Part shown: positions 50,915-61,984 of the stretch, in pieces
How positions within the stretch are numbered: the stretch's first letter is position 1
How the letters are laid out: each line of letters opens with the position of its first letter
Assembly: GCF_030733545.1 (NCBI RefSeq)
Contig: NZ_JASHIU010000001.1
Span: forward strand, 434,001 to 498,000
Source of the DNA: Oceanicaulis sp. MMSF_3324
GTDB lineage: Bacteria; Pseudomonadota; Alphaproteobacteria; Caulobacterales; Maricaulaceae
Length of the DNA: 64,000 nt
Reading direction: 5' to 3'
Program-made: the position numbers and the translations under genes
Notes under the pieces: generated by a model
Told to the model about the DNA's origin: nothing
Database searches by the model: none
The model's input: the letters and a program-made list of their open reading frames with translations, nothing else

Positions 50915-52120
50915 CTAGTGCGTGTCCCCGTGTGCGTCGTCAGAGGGTGAATGATCGTCATCCGCTCCGTTCTGAGTCTCAATTGACGCAATGGACGTCG
51001 CCTCCACCGGGTTCCGGATCTGCATGACGAAGCTCGCCGGTGCGAGCTGGTAGCCCCGGCCATCCAGCCCTTCCGCCCAGCTGGCGATGGTGTCCACGGT
51101 TGCGGGGTAGGCGAAGCCCGATCCCAGTGCGGACCCGTTCTGCAGCGCCAGGGCTTCGAGCTCCAGGAGGCGACCATCAATGGCGCGCGGCGTCGGGTCG
51201 GAATCCACGACCCGGTCAGCCAGCGTCATCCGCGCCCGGGCCTGGCGACCGGCCTGTTCGAGCACCGCGCGACGGCCGGCCCCGTCATGGAAAATGCTCA
51301 GCCCACGCGCTTCAAGCTCTGTGAAAACTTCTGTCATCGGGCCCTGCGCCGCCCCCAGCCGGGCGCCGAGATAGTTCACAACGCCGGTATAGCCCGCAGC
51401 GCGAGACAGCAGCCAGACGAGCCGGCGGGTGTTCTCCTGCGTGCTGGCGTCCACCAGGAGGGTGTGCGGGCCGGGATCATTATTGGGATAGTCGAACGGC
51501 TCCATGGGCAGTTCGATCAACACCTCATGCCCGTCGGCGCGGGCGCGATTGATCCAGTCCTGCAGATTATCAGAATAGGGCGCGAAACTGAGCGTCACTT
51601 CGGCGGGCAATACCTCGATGGCGCGTTCGGTCAGGCTCTGTGACAGCCCCAAACCGCCCACGATCACCGAGACGGTTGGAACATTCTCCGCGCCATCAAA
51701 GTCGCGCGCATAGGCCTGGTCGGGGCGTTCGCCGCTGGCGCTGATCACGGGCAGAGGACCGCCGGGGCCGTTCTCATAGAGGCCGGGCAGGGGCGCGGGC
51801 GGCGCCTGGGGCGTTGCTGGCGCGACTGGCTGGGCGTCTGGATCGGCTGCGTTCAGTGCATCCGCCGTGTCACGCACGCCGGGCAGGCTGACATCTTCAA
51901 CCTCTTCATCACCAAAAGGCGCGCTGCGTACGCCCTCGATCTCGGCGGCGGCCAGCACGTCAGGTTGGCCGGCGATGTCCGCGCTGGCGCTGATGGTTGG
52001 CGCCGGGCCGCCCGCCAGCCAGGTGAGCGCAGCCACGCCCGCGATCAGCGCAAGCGCGACCCCCAGGCCCGCCAGCAGCGGTCCCTTGAGAGGAAAGCGA
52101 TCAGTGTCCAGTCGAGCCAT
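50915..52120 (-). CDS. Divergent polysaccharide deacetylase (DUF610/YibQ type)
   Basis: This 401-aa protein has one N-terminal membrane anchor (about residues 15-34), a Pro/Ala-rich linker and a divergent polysaccharide-deacetylase domain (from about 145): VSVIVGGLGLSQSLTERAIE, VTLSFAPYSDNLQDW, HEVLIELPMEPFDYP. The usual DxG motif (VDDxG) reads VGGLG here, so metal binding is doubtful. It lies between ctpA and rppH, the normal alphaproteobacterial order, and is likely periplasmic. Confidence 0.88.
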   Translation of the reverse strand: MARLDTDRFPLKGPLLAGLGVALALIAGVAALTWLAGGPAPTISASADIAGQPDVLAAAEIEGVRSAPFGDEEVEDVSLPGVRDTADALNAADPDAQPVAPATPQAPPAPLPGLYENGPGGPLPVISASGERPDQAYARDFDGAENVPTVSVIVGGLGLSQSLTERAIEVLPAEVTLSFAPYSDNLQDWINRARADGHEVLIELPMEPFDYPNNDPGPHTLLVDASTQENTRRLVWLLSRAAGYTGVVNYLGARLGAAQGPMTEVFTELEARGLSIFHDGAGRRAVLEQAGRQARARMTLADRVVDSDPTPRAIDGRLLELEALALQNGSALGSGFAYPATVDTIASWAEGLDGRGYQLAPASFVMQIRNPVEATSIASIETQNGADDDHSPSDDAHGDTH

Positions 52121-52227
52121 GGTGCGCGGGCCGTTTCTTCAACGCCGGGTCGGGGTGATTCGAACCCTGACCCTGCGTGAAGACGCGGTAAAGAAGCGTT
52201 AACGAACCCGGTGAAGCGCTGTCAGGC

Positions 52228-53550
52228 TTACTGAAGCTGGGCCTGGTCCTGGCTCATCATGGCGTTGAGAATCTCGAGCGCACGGTGGAGCTGGTAATCC
52301 TCGCTCTCATCCCAGTCTTCCGGGGGCATCTCGGTGTGGGACAGTTCGTTCTCGAGCTCTTCGCGTTCAACGCCGTTCTCGTTTTCCAGCGCGTTGCGCA
52401 GGCTGGATTCGGCATAGGTGTTGACGTTTTCCACCTCTTCTTCGTCCACACGGCGCGGCGCAATGGCGATGTCGGGCGCGATTCCAGTGGCCTGGATGCT
52501 GCGGCCGGCCGGCGTGTAATACCGCGCCGTGGTCAGGCGCAGGGCGCCGTCGCGTCCTCCGCGCAGCGGCACCACGGTCTGCATGGAGCCTTTGCCGAAG
52601 CTGGTCATGCCCACAATCGTGGCGCGTTCCCGGTCCTGCAGGGCGCCGGTGACGATCTCGGAGGCGGAGGCGGAACCCGAATTGATCAGGATGACGATCG
52701 GAGCGCCGTTCAGAATGTCGCCGGGCTCGGCGTTGTAACGCCGGGTGTCACGCGGATCACGGCCCCGGGTGGATACCACTTCCCCGCCATCCAGGAACAG
52801 GGAGGAGACGGAGACCGACTGGTCCAGCAGCCCGCCCGGATTGGATCGCAGATCCAGGATCAGCCCAGGCAGCGGGCCGCCATAGGCTTCGGTCAGGTCT
52901 TCAATGCCGGTCACGGCGTTGGCCGTGGTGTTCTCGTTGAAGGTGGTGATGCGCAGATAGGGGGTGTCGCCCTCTTCCATGCGCCAATAGGCGGCGCGCA
53001 CTTCGATCAGGTCGCGCACGACCGTGACATCGAAGGGATCTTCCTCGCCTTCGCGCAAGATCGTCAGCACGACCGGATCGCCGGCCGGGCCGCGCATGCG
53101 TTCGACGGCGTCATCCATGCTGGCGCCGATCATGCTCTCGCCATCCACCGCGATGATCTGGTCATTGGGTTCGAGGCCGGCGCGCTCGCCCGGCGTCTCG
53201 GCGATGGGGGAGATGATGGTGATCAGCTCGTCGCGGATGGTCACTTCAATGCCCACGCCGCCATACTCGCCGCTGGTGGTGACCTGCATGTCCTGAAAAT
53301 CGTCGGGCGACAGATAGCTTGAATGCGGGTCGAGCGCCTGCATCATGCCGTCGATCGCGCTCTCGATCAGCTCGGCCTTGTCCGGTTCGCTGACATAATC
53401 GGCTTCGATCCGGCTCAGCACGTCGCCAAACAGTTCCAGCTGGCGGAATGTGGCTTCACGGCTATTGGCGTCCTCGCCTTCGGCGGACACCGCCAGGGTG
53501 GCGGCGCCAATTCCGAACAGGATTGCTGAAGCGATAATGTGCAGACGCAT
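52228..53550 (-). CDS. ctpA: Carboxy-terminal processing protease (S41)
   Basis: This 440-aa periplasmic serine protease has a signal peptide (residues 1-22), a PDZ domain (about 92-175; GVGIEVTIRDELITIISPIA) and an S41 catalytic domain with the nucleophile in SGSASASEIVTGAL and the lysine in FGKGSMQTVVPL. The C-terminal 80 residues are acidic and variable. It follows envC by 33 nt, the standard order. Confidence 0.95.
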   Translation of the reverse strand: MRLHIIASAILFGIGAATLAVSAEGEDANSREATFRQLELFGDVLSRIEADYVSEPDKAELIESAIDGMMQALDPHSSYLSPDDFQDMQVTTSGEYGGVGIEVTIRDELITIISPIAETPGERAGLEPNDQIIAVDGESMIGASMDDAVERMRGPAGDPVVLTILREGEEDPFDVTVVRDLIEVRAAYWRMEEGDTPYLRITTFNENTTANAVTGIEDLTEAYGGPLPGLILDLRSNPGGLLDQSVSVSSLFLDGGEVVSTRGRDPRDTRRYNAEPGDILNGAPIVILINSGSASASEIVTGALQDRERATIVGMTSFGKGSMQTVVPLRGGRDGALRLTTARYYTPAGRSIQATGIAPDIAIAPRRVDEEEVENVNTYAESSLRNALENENGVEREELENELSHTEMPPEDWDESEDYQLHRALEILNAMMSQDQAQLQ

Positions 53551-53583
53551 GATGGTCTTCCTTACAGCGCGGCGGTCGAGGCT

Positions 53584-54840
53584 CTAGCCTCTGCGAAATT
53601 CGGGCCGAAGCCAATCTTCAGGGTCAGCAGCTTCATCAGTGCTGCGTCTTATCTCCAGATAGAGCATTGGAGGCGGATTTGCACGGTCTGACATGGCGCC
53701 CACGGGCTCTCCGGCCAATAATGATTGTCCCTCTACGGCGTAAATAAGACCTAAGCCCCCTAAAATAAGCGTGTATCCGTCAGGTGTGTTGATCATCAAA
53801 ACACCGTCAAACCCCTGAAAAGGCCCGGCATAAACGACAACGCCGTCAAAGGGCGCGGTCACCTGGGCGCGCGAATTGGTCTCGAACCAGACGCCCTCGC
53901 GACGCACGCCATCGGGGCCGCGCTCGCCGGCGCTGATTGTCAGCTGACCCCGGGCGGGCGGGCTTAACCGGCCGCGCGTGTCACTAAAGCGCAGGGTTTC
54001 GATCGGGCCATCCACCGGGCGCGCATCCACAAGGGCCGCCATGGCGAGCGCCGGAGCCTGTTCCGGTCTGAGACGGGGCACCGGGACGCCGGGATCCAGT
54101 TCCGGCGCCGGTTCGGGACGCGGGGCCAGGCGTGGTTCGGCGGCGGCGAAGCGCCGGATATCGGTCATGAGCTCGCGCAGGGAGCCCGCTTCATGTGCAA
54201 TCCGGGCGGCGCGTTGGGACAGATCATCGGCCTGTGCGCGAAGCGCGGCTTCCGCGGCGCGGCGCTCCTCGATCAGGGCGGTGACCTCTTCCCGCGTAAC
54301 GCTCAGCGCTTCGCGCGCTTGCACCAGGGCCTGGGTCTGGGTCTGAAGTTCCTCGCGCAGGGCTTCGAGCTCGGCCAGACGCGCCTGGACCGCCTCGACC
54401 CGGGCGTCAAGCTGCGGGGCGATCTGGGCCAGGAGACCCGCCGCACGGGCGGCGGAGGCTGCATCATCGGGGGTGACCGCAAGGGCTGGCGGATCGGACA
54501 TCTCGATACGCTGGAGCGCGGCCAGCACCCGAGCCAGATCAGAGCGTTCGGCGCGCAATCGCGCCAGCAGATCAGATTCCTCGCGCTCCAGCGCGCGCAG
54601 GCGTTCAGTGGCGGCTTCCACCTCGGCTTCCCGGGTCTCGACCCGGCCCGCCGCGTCTACCAGCCGCTGCTGCAGGCGGGCGATGGCGATGCGGGCGGCT
54701 TCGGCCTCCGCCTCACGCGCTTGCGCCTCTTCGCGCAGCTCAGCCGCTTCCTGCTCAAGCGTATCCACCTCTTCGGGCTCGGGCGCGGTCTGCGCCTGGA
54801 GCGCGAGGCTCAGAGCCAGAATGGACAGAAAGGACGCCAT
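53584..54840 (-). CDS. envC: Murein hydrolase activator EnvC-like protein
   Basis: This 418-aa exported protein has a signal peptide (residues 1-18), a long coiled coil (about 22-225) and a C-terminal LytM/M23 domain (about 290-418). The domain region GRLSPPARGQLTISAGERGP, FDGVVVYAGPFQGFDGVLMI and LLAGEPVGAM lacks the usual HxxxD/HxH zinc ligands. It is therefore an activator of amidases, as EnvC is, rather than an enzyme. It overlaps rlmH by 1 nt. Confidence 0.93.
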   Translation of the reverse strand: MASFLSILALSLALQAQTAPEPEEVDTLEQEAAELREEAQAREAEAEAARIAIARLQQRLVDAAGRVETREAEVEAATERLRALEREESDLLARLRAERSDLARVLAALQRIEMSDPPALAVTPDDAASAARAAGLLAQIAPQLDARVEAVQARLAELEALREELQTQTQALVQAREALSVTREEVTALIEERRAAEAALRAQADDLSQRAARIAHEAGSLRELMTDIRRFAAAEPRLAPRPEPAPELDPGVPVPRLRPEQAPALAMAALVDARPVDGPIETLRFSDTRGRLSPPARGQLTISAGERGPDGVRREGVWFETNSRAQVTAPFDGVVVYAGPFQGFDGVLMINTPDGYTLILGGLGLIYAVEGQSLLAGEPVGAMSDRANPPPMLYLEIRRSTDEAADPEDWLRPEFRRG

Positions 54841-55313
54841 CAGCCTTCCCGGTGATAGGGCGCGCCCGCCATGACGGACGCCGCGCGATAGATCTGCTCG
54901 GCCAGCATGACGCGCACCAGCTTGTGCGGCCAGGTGGCCTTGCCGAAGCTGAGCATGCGCGCCCCTTGCGGCAAGGCCGGACGGTCATGTCCGTCCGCCC
55001 CGCCAATGAGGAATACAAGATCCCGCGCCCCGTCATCACGCGCGGTTTCAATCACGCGTGCGAAATCGAGCGAGCTCATGGGCTTGCCGGTTTCATCCAG
55101 TGCGAACACCAGCGCGCCTGCAGGCATGTCCGCGATCAGCGCCCGGGTTTCGGCCGCTTTGTCCTTGAGGGTCCGGGTATCAAGCTCGCGCTCCGAGACG
55201 GGGCCCAGGCCGATCCCGCGTCCCACGCCATTGGCGCGGTCCATGTACTGGTCCACAAGCTCGCGCTCGGGCCCGGCCTTGATCCGGCCGATCGCACGAA
55301 TCTCAACGCGCAT
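54840..55313 (-). CDS. rlmH: 23S rRNA pseudouridine-1915 N3-methyltransferase
   Basis: This 157-aa SPOUT methyltransferase modifies helix 69 of 23S rRNA. The signature FLIGGADGHD near residue 106 and LSFGKATWPHKLVRVMLAEQIYRA form the knotted SAM site. The length is typical. It follows rsfS by 36 nt and is 1 nt coupled to envC. Confidence 0.96.
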   Translation of the reverse strand: MRVEIRAIGRIKAGPERELVDQYMDRANGVGRGIGLGPVSERELDTRTLKDKAAETRALIADMPAGALVFALDETGKPMSSLDFARVIETARDDGARDLVFLIGGADGHDRPALPQGARMLSFGKATWPHKLVRVMLAEQIYRAASVMAGAPYHREG

Positions 55314-55349
55314 GGGACGCCCCGGTTCGGGATAAGGGTTGGGGGTGGA

Positions 55350-55739
55350 TCAGGAGGCGCCGTCGGGCGAGACGGACCACATCTTTTCCAGATCGTAGAA
55401 GCTGCGCACTTCGGGACGGAACAGGTGAACGATCACGTCGCCGGCGTCAATCAGAACCCAGTCGCACGTCTTCAGGCCCTCGATCGCGACCTTGCCGTGC
55501 CCAGCGTCCTTGAGCTTGCGCACCAGATGGTCGGCCATGGCGCCCACATGCCGGTTGGACCGGCCAGAGGCGATGACCATCACATCGGTGACGGATGATT
55601 TGCCCGTAAGATCGATGGCGACGACATCTTCTGCCTTGTCATCGTCCAGCGCGTTCAGAACCAGCGCTTCGAGATCCTGCGTGCTCTGGGCGAGTTCGCC
55701 AGAGTCGCTGTCAGCCTCGCCATTGGGGCGGCTGTGCAA
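55350..55739 (-). CDS. rsfS: Ribosomal silencing factor
   Basis: This 129-aa RsfS/Iojap protein binds L14 and blocks subunit joining in slow growth. Conserved features are AEDVVAIDLTGKSSVTDVMV, SNRHVGAMADHL and DWVLIDAGDVIVHLF. Start appears to be TTG at 55739; no in-frame ATG or GTG exists before the conserved core, and AAGGGAGCAAGG lies further upstream than ideal. Its usual partner nadD is separated from it by egtD here. Confidence 0.93.
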   Translation of the reverse strand: MHSRPNGEADSDSGELAQSTQDLEALVLNALDDDKAEDVVAIDLTGKSSVTDVMVIASGRSNRHVGAMADHLVRKLKDAGHGKVAIEGLKTCDWVLIDAGDVIVHLFRPEVRSFYDLEKMWSVSPDGAS

Positions 55740-55784
55740 TTCGGTGGACAGAGTCCTTGCTCCCTTAATTGACCAAGCCGAACT

Positions 55785-56786
55785 CTAACACGTTTTCTCG
55801 CTGCGTTCGAGCCAGTGAATGGAGAAGGCGCAGGCGCCCTCTTCGGTCCAGACATGGGCGGGGATCAGGCCGACCTGACGCGCCAGGTCCTGGAAGGTCG
55901 AGACCGTGAATTTATGAGAGTTTTCCGTGTGGATCGTCTCGTGCTCGCGCAGGATGAAGGGCTCGCCCGCCACATTGAACCGCAGGTCGCTTTGCGCCTG
56001 AAGGTACATTTCCACACGCGACCGGTAGGGATTCCAGAAGGCGCGATAGACCAGCCCGGCCGGATCGATATCGCCGTCCAGCTCGGCATTGATGCGCCGG
56101 ATCAGGTTGAAATTGAAATCCGCCGTCGCCCGTCCGGCGTCGTCATAGGCCGCTTCCAGCACAGCCGGGTCCTTGCGTAAATCGACCCCGATCAATAGCG
56201 CATCGCCCGGACGCAACCAGTCGCGCAGCGTCTTGAGGACGGCGAGCGCGTCGATGAGTTCGAAATTGCCAATGGTCGAGCCGGGAAAGAAGACGATCCG
56301 GCGACCGTCAGGCAGCTCAAGCGCATCCACATCCAGCGGCTGGGTGAAGTCGTGACAGATCGCACCGACGGTCAGGTCTGGGTGATCGGACGCGATGTCC
56401 GCGCAGGCCGCTTTCACATGATCGCCTGATATATCCATGCCGACAAAGGCGGACGGGGCATCCAGCGCATCCAGCAACCGCCTGATCTTCACACTGGACC
56501 CGGCGCCGGGCTCGAGCACGACCGCGCCGGAACCCGCGAGGCTTTTCAGTTCGGGGCCGATCCGGTCCAGCAACGCCAGCTCGGTGCGGGTGGGATAGTA
56601 TTCAGGCGCCTCGGTGATGCGATCAAAGATCGCCGAGCCGGCCGCATCGTAGAAATATTTCGGCGAAATCGCCTTTTGGGGTTTGCGCAAACCGGCCAGA
56701 ACATCCGCGCGGAAATCGCTGGCGGACGGTTGCAAGTCTTTGAAAAACGCCAAGGCGCCGGCCTTGACTAGGGTCTCGTTCGACAT
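55785..56786 (-). CDS. egtD: L-histidine N-alpha-methyltransferase EgtD
   Basis: This 333-aa SAM-dependent enzyme makes hercynine from histidine in ergothioneine synthesis. Conserved features are KYFYDAAGSAIFDRITEAPE, YYPTRTELALL, EPGAGSSVKIR (SAM site) and FFPGSTIGNF. The length fits EgtD. It lies between nadD and rsfS, which are normally adjacent, and no egtB is nearby, so the partner may be elsewhere or absent. Codon use matches the neighbours. Confidence 0.93.
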   Translation of the reverse strand: MSNETLVKAGALAFFKDLQPSASDFRADVLAGLRKPQKAISPKYFYDAAGSAIFDRITEAPEYYPTRTELALLDRIGPELKSLAGSGAVVLEPGAGSSVKIRRLLDALDAPSAFVGMDISGDHVKAACADIASDHPDLTVGAICHDFTQPLDVDALELPDGRRIVFFPGSTIGNFELIDALAVLKTLRDWLRPGDALLIGVDLRKDPAVLEAAYDDAGRATADFNFNLIRRINAELDGDIDPAGLVYRAFWNPYRSRVEMYLQAQSDLRFNVAGEPFILREHETIHTENSHKFTVSTFQDLARQVGLIPAHVWTEEGACAFSIHWLERSEKTC

Positions 56787-56812
56787 GGTCTCAAGGCGGT
56801 GGCGGCTGCGGA

Positions 56813-57414
56813 TCAGGATGTGGCGTTTGCACGCAAGAGGCGTGAGGCCTCAGCATGTAGTGGCTCAGTCAGGTAAGTCCACCCCGGAGGAGTACCTAGG
56901 ACGAGTGTTTTCGCCTGTGTGTCGGGTTTGCGCGTCTGGCTCAGGAACCGGGCGGCGGGCGACAGTCGGGCTTTCATGGCCGAGCCGGGACGCGCGATGA
57001 CGCAGATCGGAATGCGGTGTGCGATGGCTTGCCAGTGTTTCCAGCGATGAAAACTGGCAAGCCCGTCCGCCCCCATGATCCAGACAAAATGCACGCGCGG
57101 ATGCCGGGCCTGCAAATGGCGGATCAGATCAATCGTGGTGCGGGTGTCCAGCCGCTTTTCCAGCGTCGAGACGACGTGACCGGGTTCGGGCATCATTGTC
57201 TGAATGGCGGCGACGCGGTCTTCAAGGGGCGCGGGGGCATGGGCCTTGAGCGGGTTGCCGGGGCTGACCATCCACCAGACCCGATCAAGATCCAGTCGCT
57301 TGAGGGCGGTCGAGGCCACATGCCGGTGGGCGCGGTGGACCGGATCGAAACTGCCCCCGTAAATCCCGACCTTCATGTCGTCATGCAGGAGTTCGGATTT
57401 GAAGGCCCGGCTCA

Positions 57415-57415
<1 letters not shown>
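56813..57415 (-). CDS. nadD: Nicotinate-nucleotide adenylyltransferase
   Basis: This 200-aa enzyme makes NaAD in NAD synthesis. The nucleotidyltransferase motif GSFDPVHRAHRHVA lies at residues 20-33, and WIMGADGLASFHRWKHWQ is the typical second block. Start at 57415 overlaps the proB stop (TGATG); an ATG at 57376 (MKVGIYGG) is the alternative and matches the length of many NadD proteins. proA is missing between proB and this gene. Confidence 0.94.
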
Positions 57416-59627
<2,212 letters not shown>

Positions 59628-59650
59628 TTATCTATGTCTTGTCAGCTGGG

Positions 59651-60238
59651 CTAGCCCGCCATCGCCATCTGACGGATAGGCGCCGAGCCCATGCGTCCGA
59701 AGGAAAAGGCGTTTCCGGTTTCACCCGTATAGCCAAAGCCGGATTTTTCCAGCACCCGGCCCGAGGCCGGATTGTCTTCAAAATGGCTCGCCGTAAACGG
59801 CGTCATCGCATGGGCGCGCGCCCATTCGCACAGGCCTTGCGCCGCTTCGGTGGCGTAACCCTGCCCCCAGACGGCGGGCGTCACCCAATAGCCCAGCTCC
59901 CAGCCCTCATCGTGCGGGTGCAGGCCGATCACGCCCACCGTGCTGCCGGTCTCGGCTTCACAGATGGCGCGCACCACATCGCCCCTGATCTGTTCGCGCG
60001 CCCGCATGATCAGGATGAAGGCTTCCGCAAACAGGGGCGGGTTCTGGGCCGGCACCCGGCTGGTCATGCGGCAGATTTCAGGGCGGGCGCTTTCGGGCCC
60101 GATCCAGGCGGCGTCGTCAATCTCGAGCGGGCGCAGAACCAGACGCGGAGTGCGGATTTCTGCAAACACGGCCGGTTTCATCGCTGCGCCCGCTTCGAAC
60201 TCGGGCGTATCTTCGGGTTCAGACTGCATGTCTCTCAT
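59651..60238 (-). CDS. GNAT-family N-acetyltransferase
   Basis: This 195-aa acetyltransferase of RimJ type has RTPRLVLRPLEIDDA, ELGYWVTPAVWGQGYATEAAQG and NPASGRVLEKSGF. It lies between rpmA and obgE, where alphaproteobacteria usually keep such a gene, which suggests a ribosome-linked or conserved target, though this is not established. AGAGGAGG precedes the ATG at 60238. Confidence 0.88.
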   Translation of the reverse strand: MRDMQSEPEDTPEFEAGAAMKPAVFAEIRTPRLVLRPLEIDDAAWIGPESARPEICRMTSRVPAQNPPLFAEAFILIMRAREQIRGDVVRAICEAETGSTVGVIGLHPHDEGWELGYWVTPAVWGQGYATEAAQGLCEWARAHAMTPFTASHFEDNPASGRVLEKSGFGYTGETGNAFSFGRMGSAPIRQMAMAG

Positions 60239-60288
60239 ATCGGCCTCCTCTGGGCGCGAACTGGGCGGGGAGAGACTTCAAACGCAAA

Positions 60289-60314
60289 AGGGGAGACGGC
60301 GATCCGTCTCCCCT
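60289..60314 (-). terminator. Intrinsic terminator of rplU-rpmA
   Basis: A perfect 11-bp stem (60289-60299 with 60304-60314) with a CGAT loop is followed on the minus strand by TTTT. A second 8-bp stem, GATCGCCC/GGGCGATC (60336-60343 with 60355-60362), lies between it and the rpmA stop and may add to the 3' structure. Confidence 0.85.
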
Positions 60315-60379
60315 GAAACTTGGCCGTCTGGCCCGGATCGCCCCTCATCGGGATGGGCGATCACGAGGTCAGCGTCGCC

Positions 60380-60649
60380 CTATTCAGCCGCGTCCGCGAG
60401 CGGAGCGACGGACACGAAGGTCCGGTTGAGCTTCTTCTTCTGGAAGGTCACGCGACCTTCGGTCAGCGCGAACAGGGTGTGATCCTTGCCCATGCCGACA
60501 TTCTCGCCCGGATAATACTTGGTGCCGCGCTGACGAATGATGATGTTGCCCGGAATCACGGCCTGGCCGCCGGATTTCTTGACGCCGAGGCGCCGGCCTT
60601 CACTGTCGCGACCGTTGCGCGACGAACCGCCTGCCTTTTTGTGAGCCAT
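60380..60649 (-). CDS. rpmA: 50S ribosomal protein L27
   Basis: This 89-aa protein near the peptidyl-transferase centre starts [20 protein letters not shown] and contains [15 protein letters not shown] and GKDHTLFAL. It shares an operon with rplU, 36 nt upstream, and ends at a strong terminator. Confidence 0.97.
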   Translation of the reverse strand: MAHKKAGGSSRNGRDSEGRRLGVKKSGGQAVIPGNIIIRQRGTKYYPGENVGMGKDHTLFALTEGRVTFQKKKLNRTFVSVAPLADAAE

Positions 60650-60685
60650 GGTGCTCTCCTTCTCAGGTTCTGTTGCCGCGTGGCC

Positions 60686-61315
60686 TTACTTGCCAGCGAG
60701 TTTCTTGGCTTCGGCGACCCAGTCGCCTTTTTCCGCTTTGGTCTTCAGACCGGAGATCTCGCCGTCCAGGCGCTCGATCTCGGCATCGTTCCAGGCTGCG
60801 ATCTGAGCAAAGCTGGTCACGCCGGCTTCGTTCAGCTTGGTGGCGAAGGCCGGGCCGACGCCAGTCAGCTGGGTCAGATCGTCAGAGCCAGCGGTTTCGG
60901 TCTTGGCCTTGGCGGCCGCTTTCGGAGCGGCTTTCTTGGCCGGAGCCGGGGTCTCGTCAGCAGCAACCTTGGCCGGTTTGGCGTCCAGCTTGGACTTCGA
61001 ACCCGGCTTCAGGATTTCAGCGACAGAGATCACGGCGATCCACTGGCGGTGACCCTTGGTGCGGCGGTAGTTCTGACGGCGGCGCTTCTTGAAGACCTTG
61101 ATCTTCTTGTCCTTGCGGATGTCCAGCACATTGGCGGTCACCGAGGCGCCGTCCACGGCCGGCGCGCCGACCAGAGAGTCGCCTTCGCCGCCGATCATCA
61201 GCACTTCGTCAAACGCGACCACATCGCCGGTTTCCGCGCTGAGCTTTTCAACGCGCAGGATGTCGCCTTCAGAGACGCGGTATTGCTTACCGCCGGTCTT
61301 GATCACTGCATACAT
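60686..61315 (-). CDS. rplU: 50S ribosomal protein L21 with C-terminal helix-hairpin-helix extension
   Basis: Residues 1-103 are normal L21 (MYAVIKTGGKQYRV, FKKRRRQNYRRTKGHRQ). Instead of ending there the 209-aa protein continues with an Ala/Lys/Pro linker (104-143) and a helix-hairpin-helix-like domain (about 145-209; DLTQLTGVGPAFATKLNEAG). L21 is usually about 103 aa. AAAAAGGA lies before the ATG at 61315; the frame stays open another 33 codons upstream without L21 features. rpmA follows after 36 nt. Confidence 0.95.
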   Translation of the reverse strand: MYAVIKTGGKQYRVSEGDILRVEKLSAETGDVVAFDEVLMIGGEGDSLVGAPAVDGASVTANVLDIRKDKKIKVFKKRRRQNYRRTKGHRQWIAVISVAEILKPGSKSKLDAKPAKVAADETPAPAKKAAPKAAAKAKTETAGSDDLTQLTGVGPAFATKLNEAGVTSFAQIAAWNDAEIERLDGEISGLKTKAEKGDWVAEAKKLAGK

Positions 61316-61460
61316 GATCGTTGTTCCTTTTTCCGGAGCCGTATCTGCGAAAAATCCGCGAGACCGGAGCCCTTTTTCTTCGCCGGTTCTTGGTGCGAGC
61401 CAGCGTTGTTTCACAAGCCTGTACCCGCATCGGACAGGTCCGTGCGCGAACAGAGCGCGG
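61316..61460 (-). promoter_or_regulatory. Leader of the rplU-rpmA message
   Basis: About 140 nt separate the predicted transcription start from rplU. The leader holds a direct repeat GGCTCCGG (plus-strand 61333-61340 and 61364-61371) and an A/T-rich hairpin between them (TCTGCG/CGCGAGA). By analogy with other r-protein leaders it might bind L21, but no known leader motif is recognised. Confidence 0.35.
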
Positions 61461-61490
61461 GATATAGGCGAAACGAACGCCCGGAGTCAA
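61461..61490 (-). promoter_or_regulatory. Promoter of rplU-rpmA
   Basis: On the minus strand TTGACT (61485-61490) and TATATC (61461-61466) lie 18 nt apart. Both boxes are close to consensus, as expected for a strongly expressed ribosomal operon. Confidence 0.7.
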
Positions 61491-61623
61491 TGCAGCAAGG
61501 CGCTTTCAACGCCTGATCCGCGCAGGTCTGTTTTACAGTGCGGGCGGCGGTCCGGCCAGCAATCGGCGCCCAAGGGGCTTGATTTTACCCCCGGCCTTTG
61601 CGAAACCGCGCTTCCCTGAGTTC

Positions 61624-61713
61624 GGAGAGGTGCCGGAGTGGTCGAACGGGGCGGTCTCGAAAACCGTTGAGCGCGCAAGCGTTCCGAGGGTTCGAATCCC
61701 TCTCTCTCCGCCA
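61624..61713 (+). tRNA. tRNA-Ser (anticodon CGA)
   Basis: The sequence folds as a class II tRNA with a long variable arm. The acceptor stem is GGAGAGG (61624-61630) with TCTCTCC (61703-61709), followed by discriminator G61710 and encoded CCA (61711-61713). The anticodon stem GCGGT/ACCGT holds loop CTCGAAA, with anticodon CGA at 61658-61660, reading UCG. The T arm GAGGG-TTCGAAT-CCCTC is perfect. Confidence 0.97.
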
Positions 61714-61984
61714 GGATTTCCATGTAATTGTGATCTTGTGGTCTTCGCAGCGCTTTGTACGCGGCTGACGCGATGGGCTGGCGGTCTGGAAGCTGGATCG
61801 GCTCGCCGACGCTCTATCGATCCCTTTGAAAGCCTTCGATGCAGGTCATTCGATATTTCCGCGTCTTTGGCCTAAGCTAGCGACAAGAGTCCACGAGACG
61901 CAAACCACGGCGCCCCGAACCGCTCGATCCGGATCAGATCAAGATGGCGCGGAGCATGAAGCCGTTGTCCTGCCGCCTGAGGGC
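61714..61984. other. Gap after tRNA-Ser
   Basis: No gene is supported in this stretch of 270 bases. A reading frame that runs through the tRNA into it is a translation of the tRNA itself. I see no repeat of the tRNA 3' end and no integrase gene, so there is no sign of an integrated element. Confidence 0.5.

Noticed and set aside
61579-61875. Plus-strand 98-codon frame spanning the tRNA
   Set aside because: It is a translation of tRNA-Ser (the typical PEWSNGAVSKTVERASVPRVRIPLSPP-type artefact, here split by length limits), not a protein gene.
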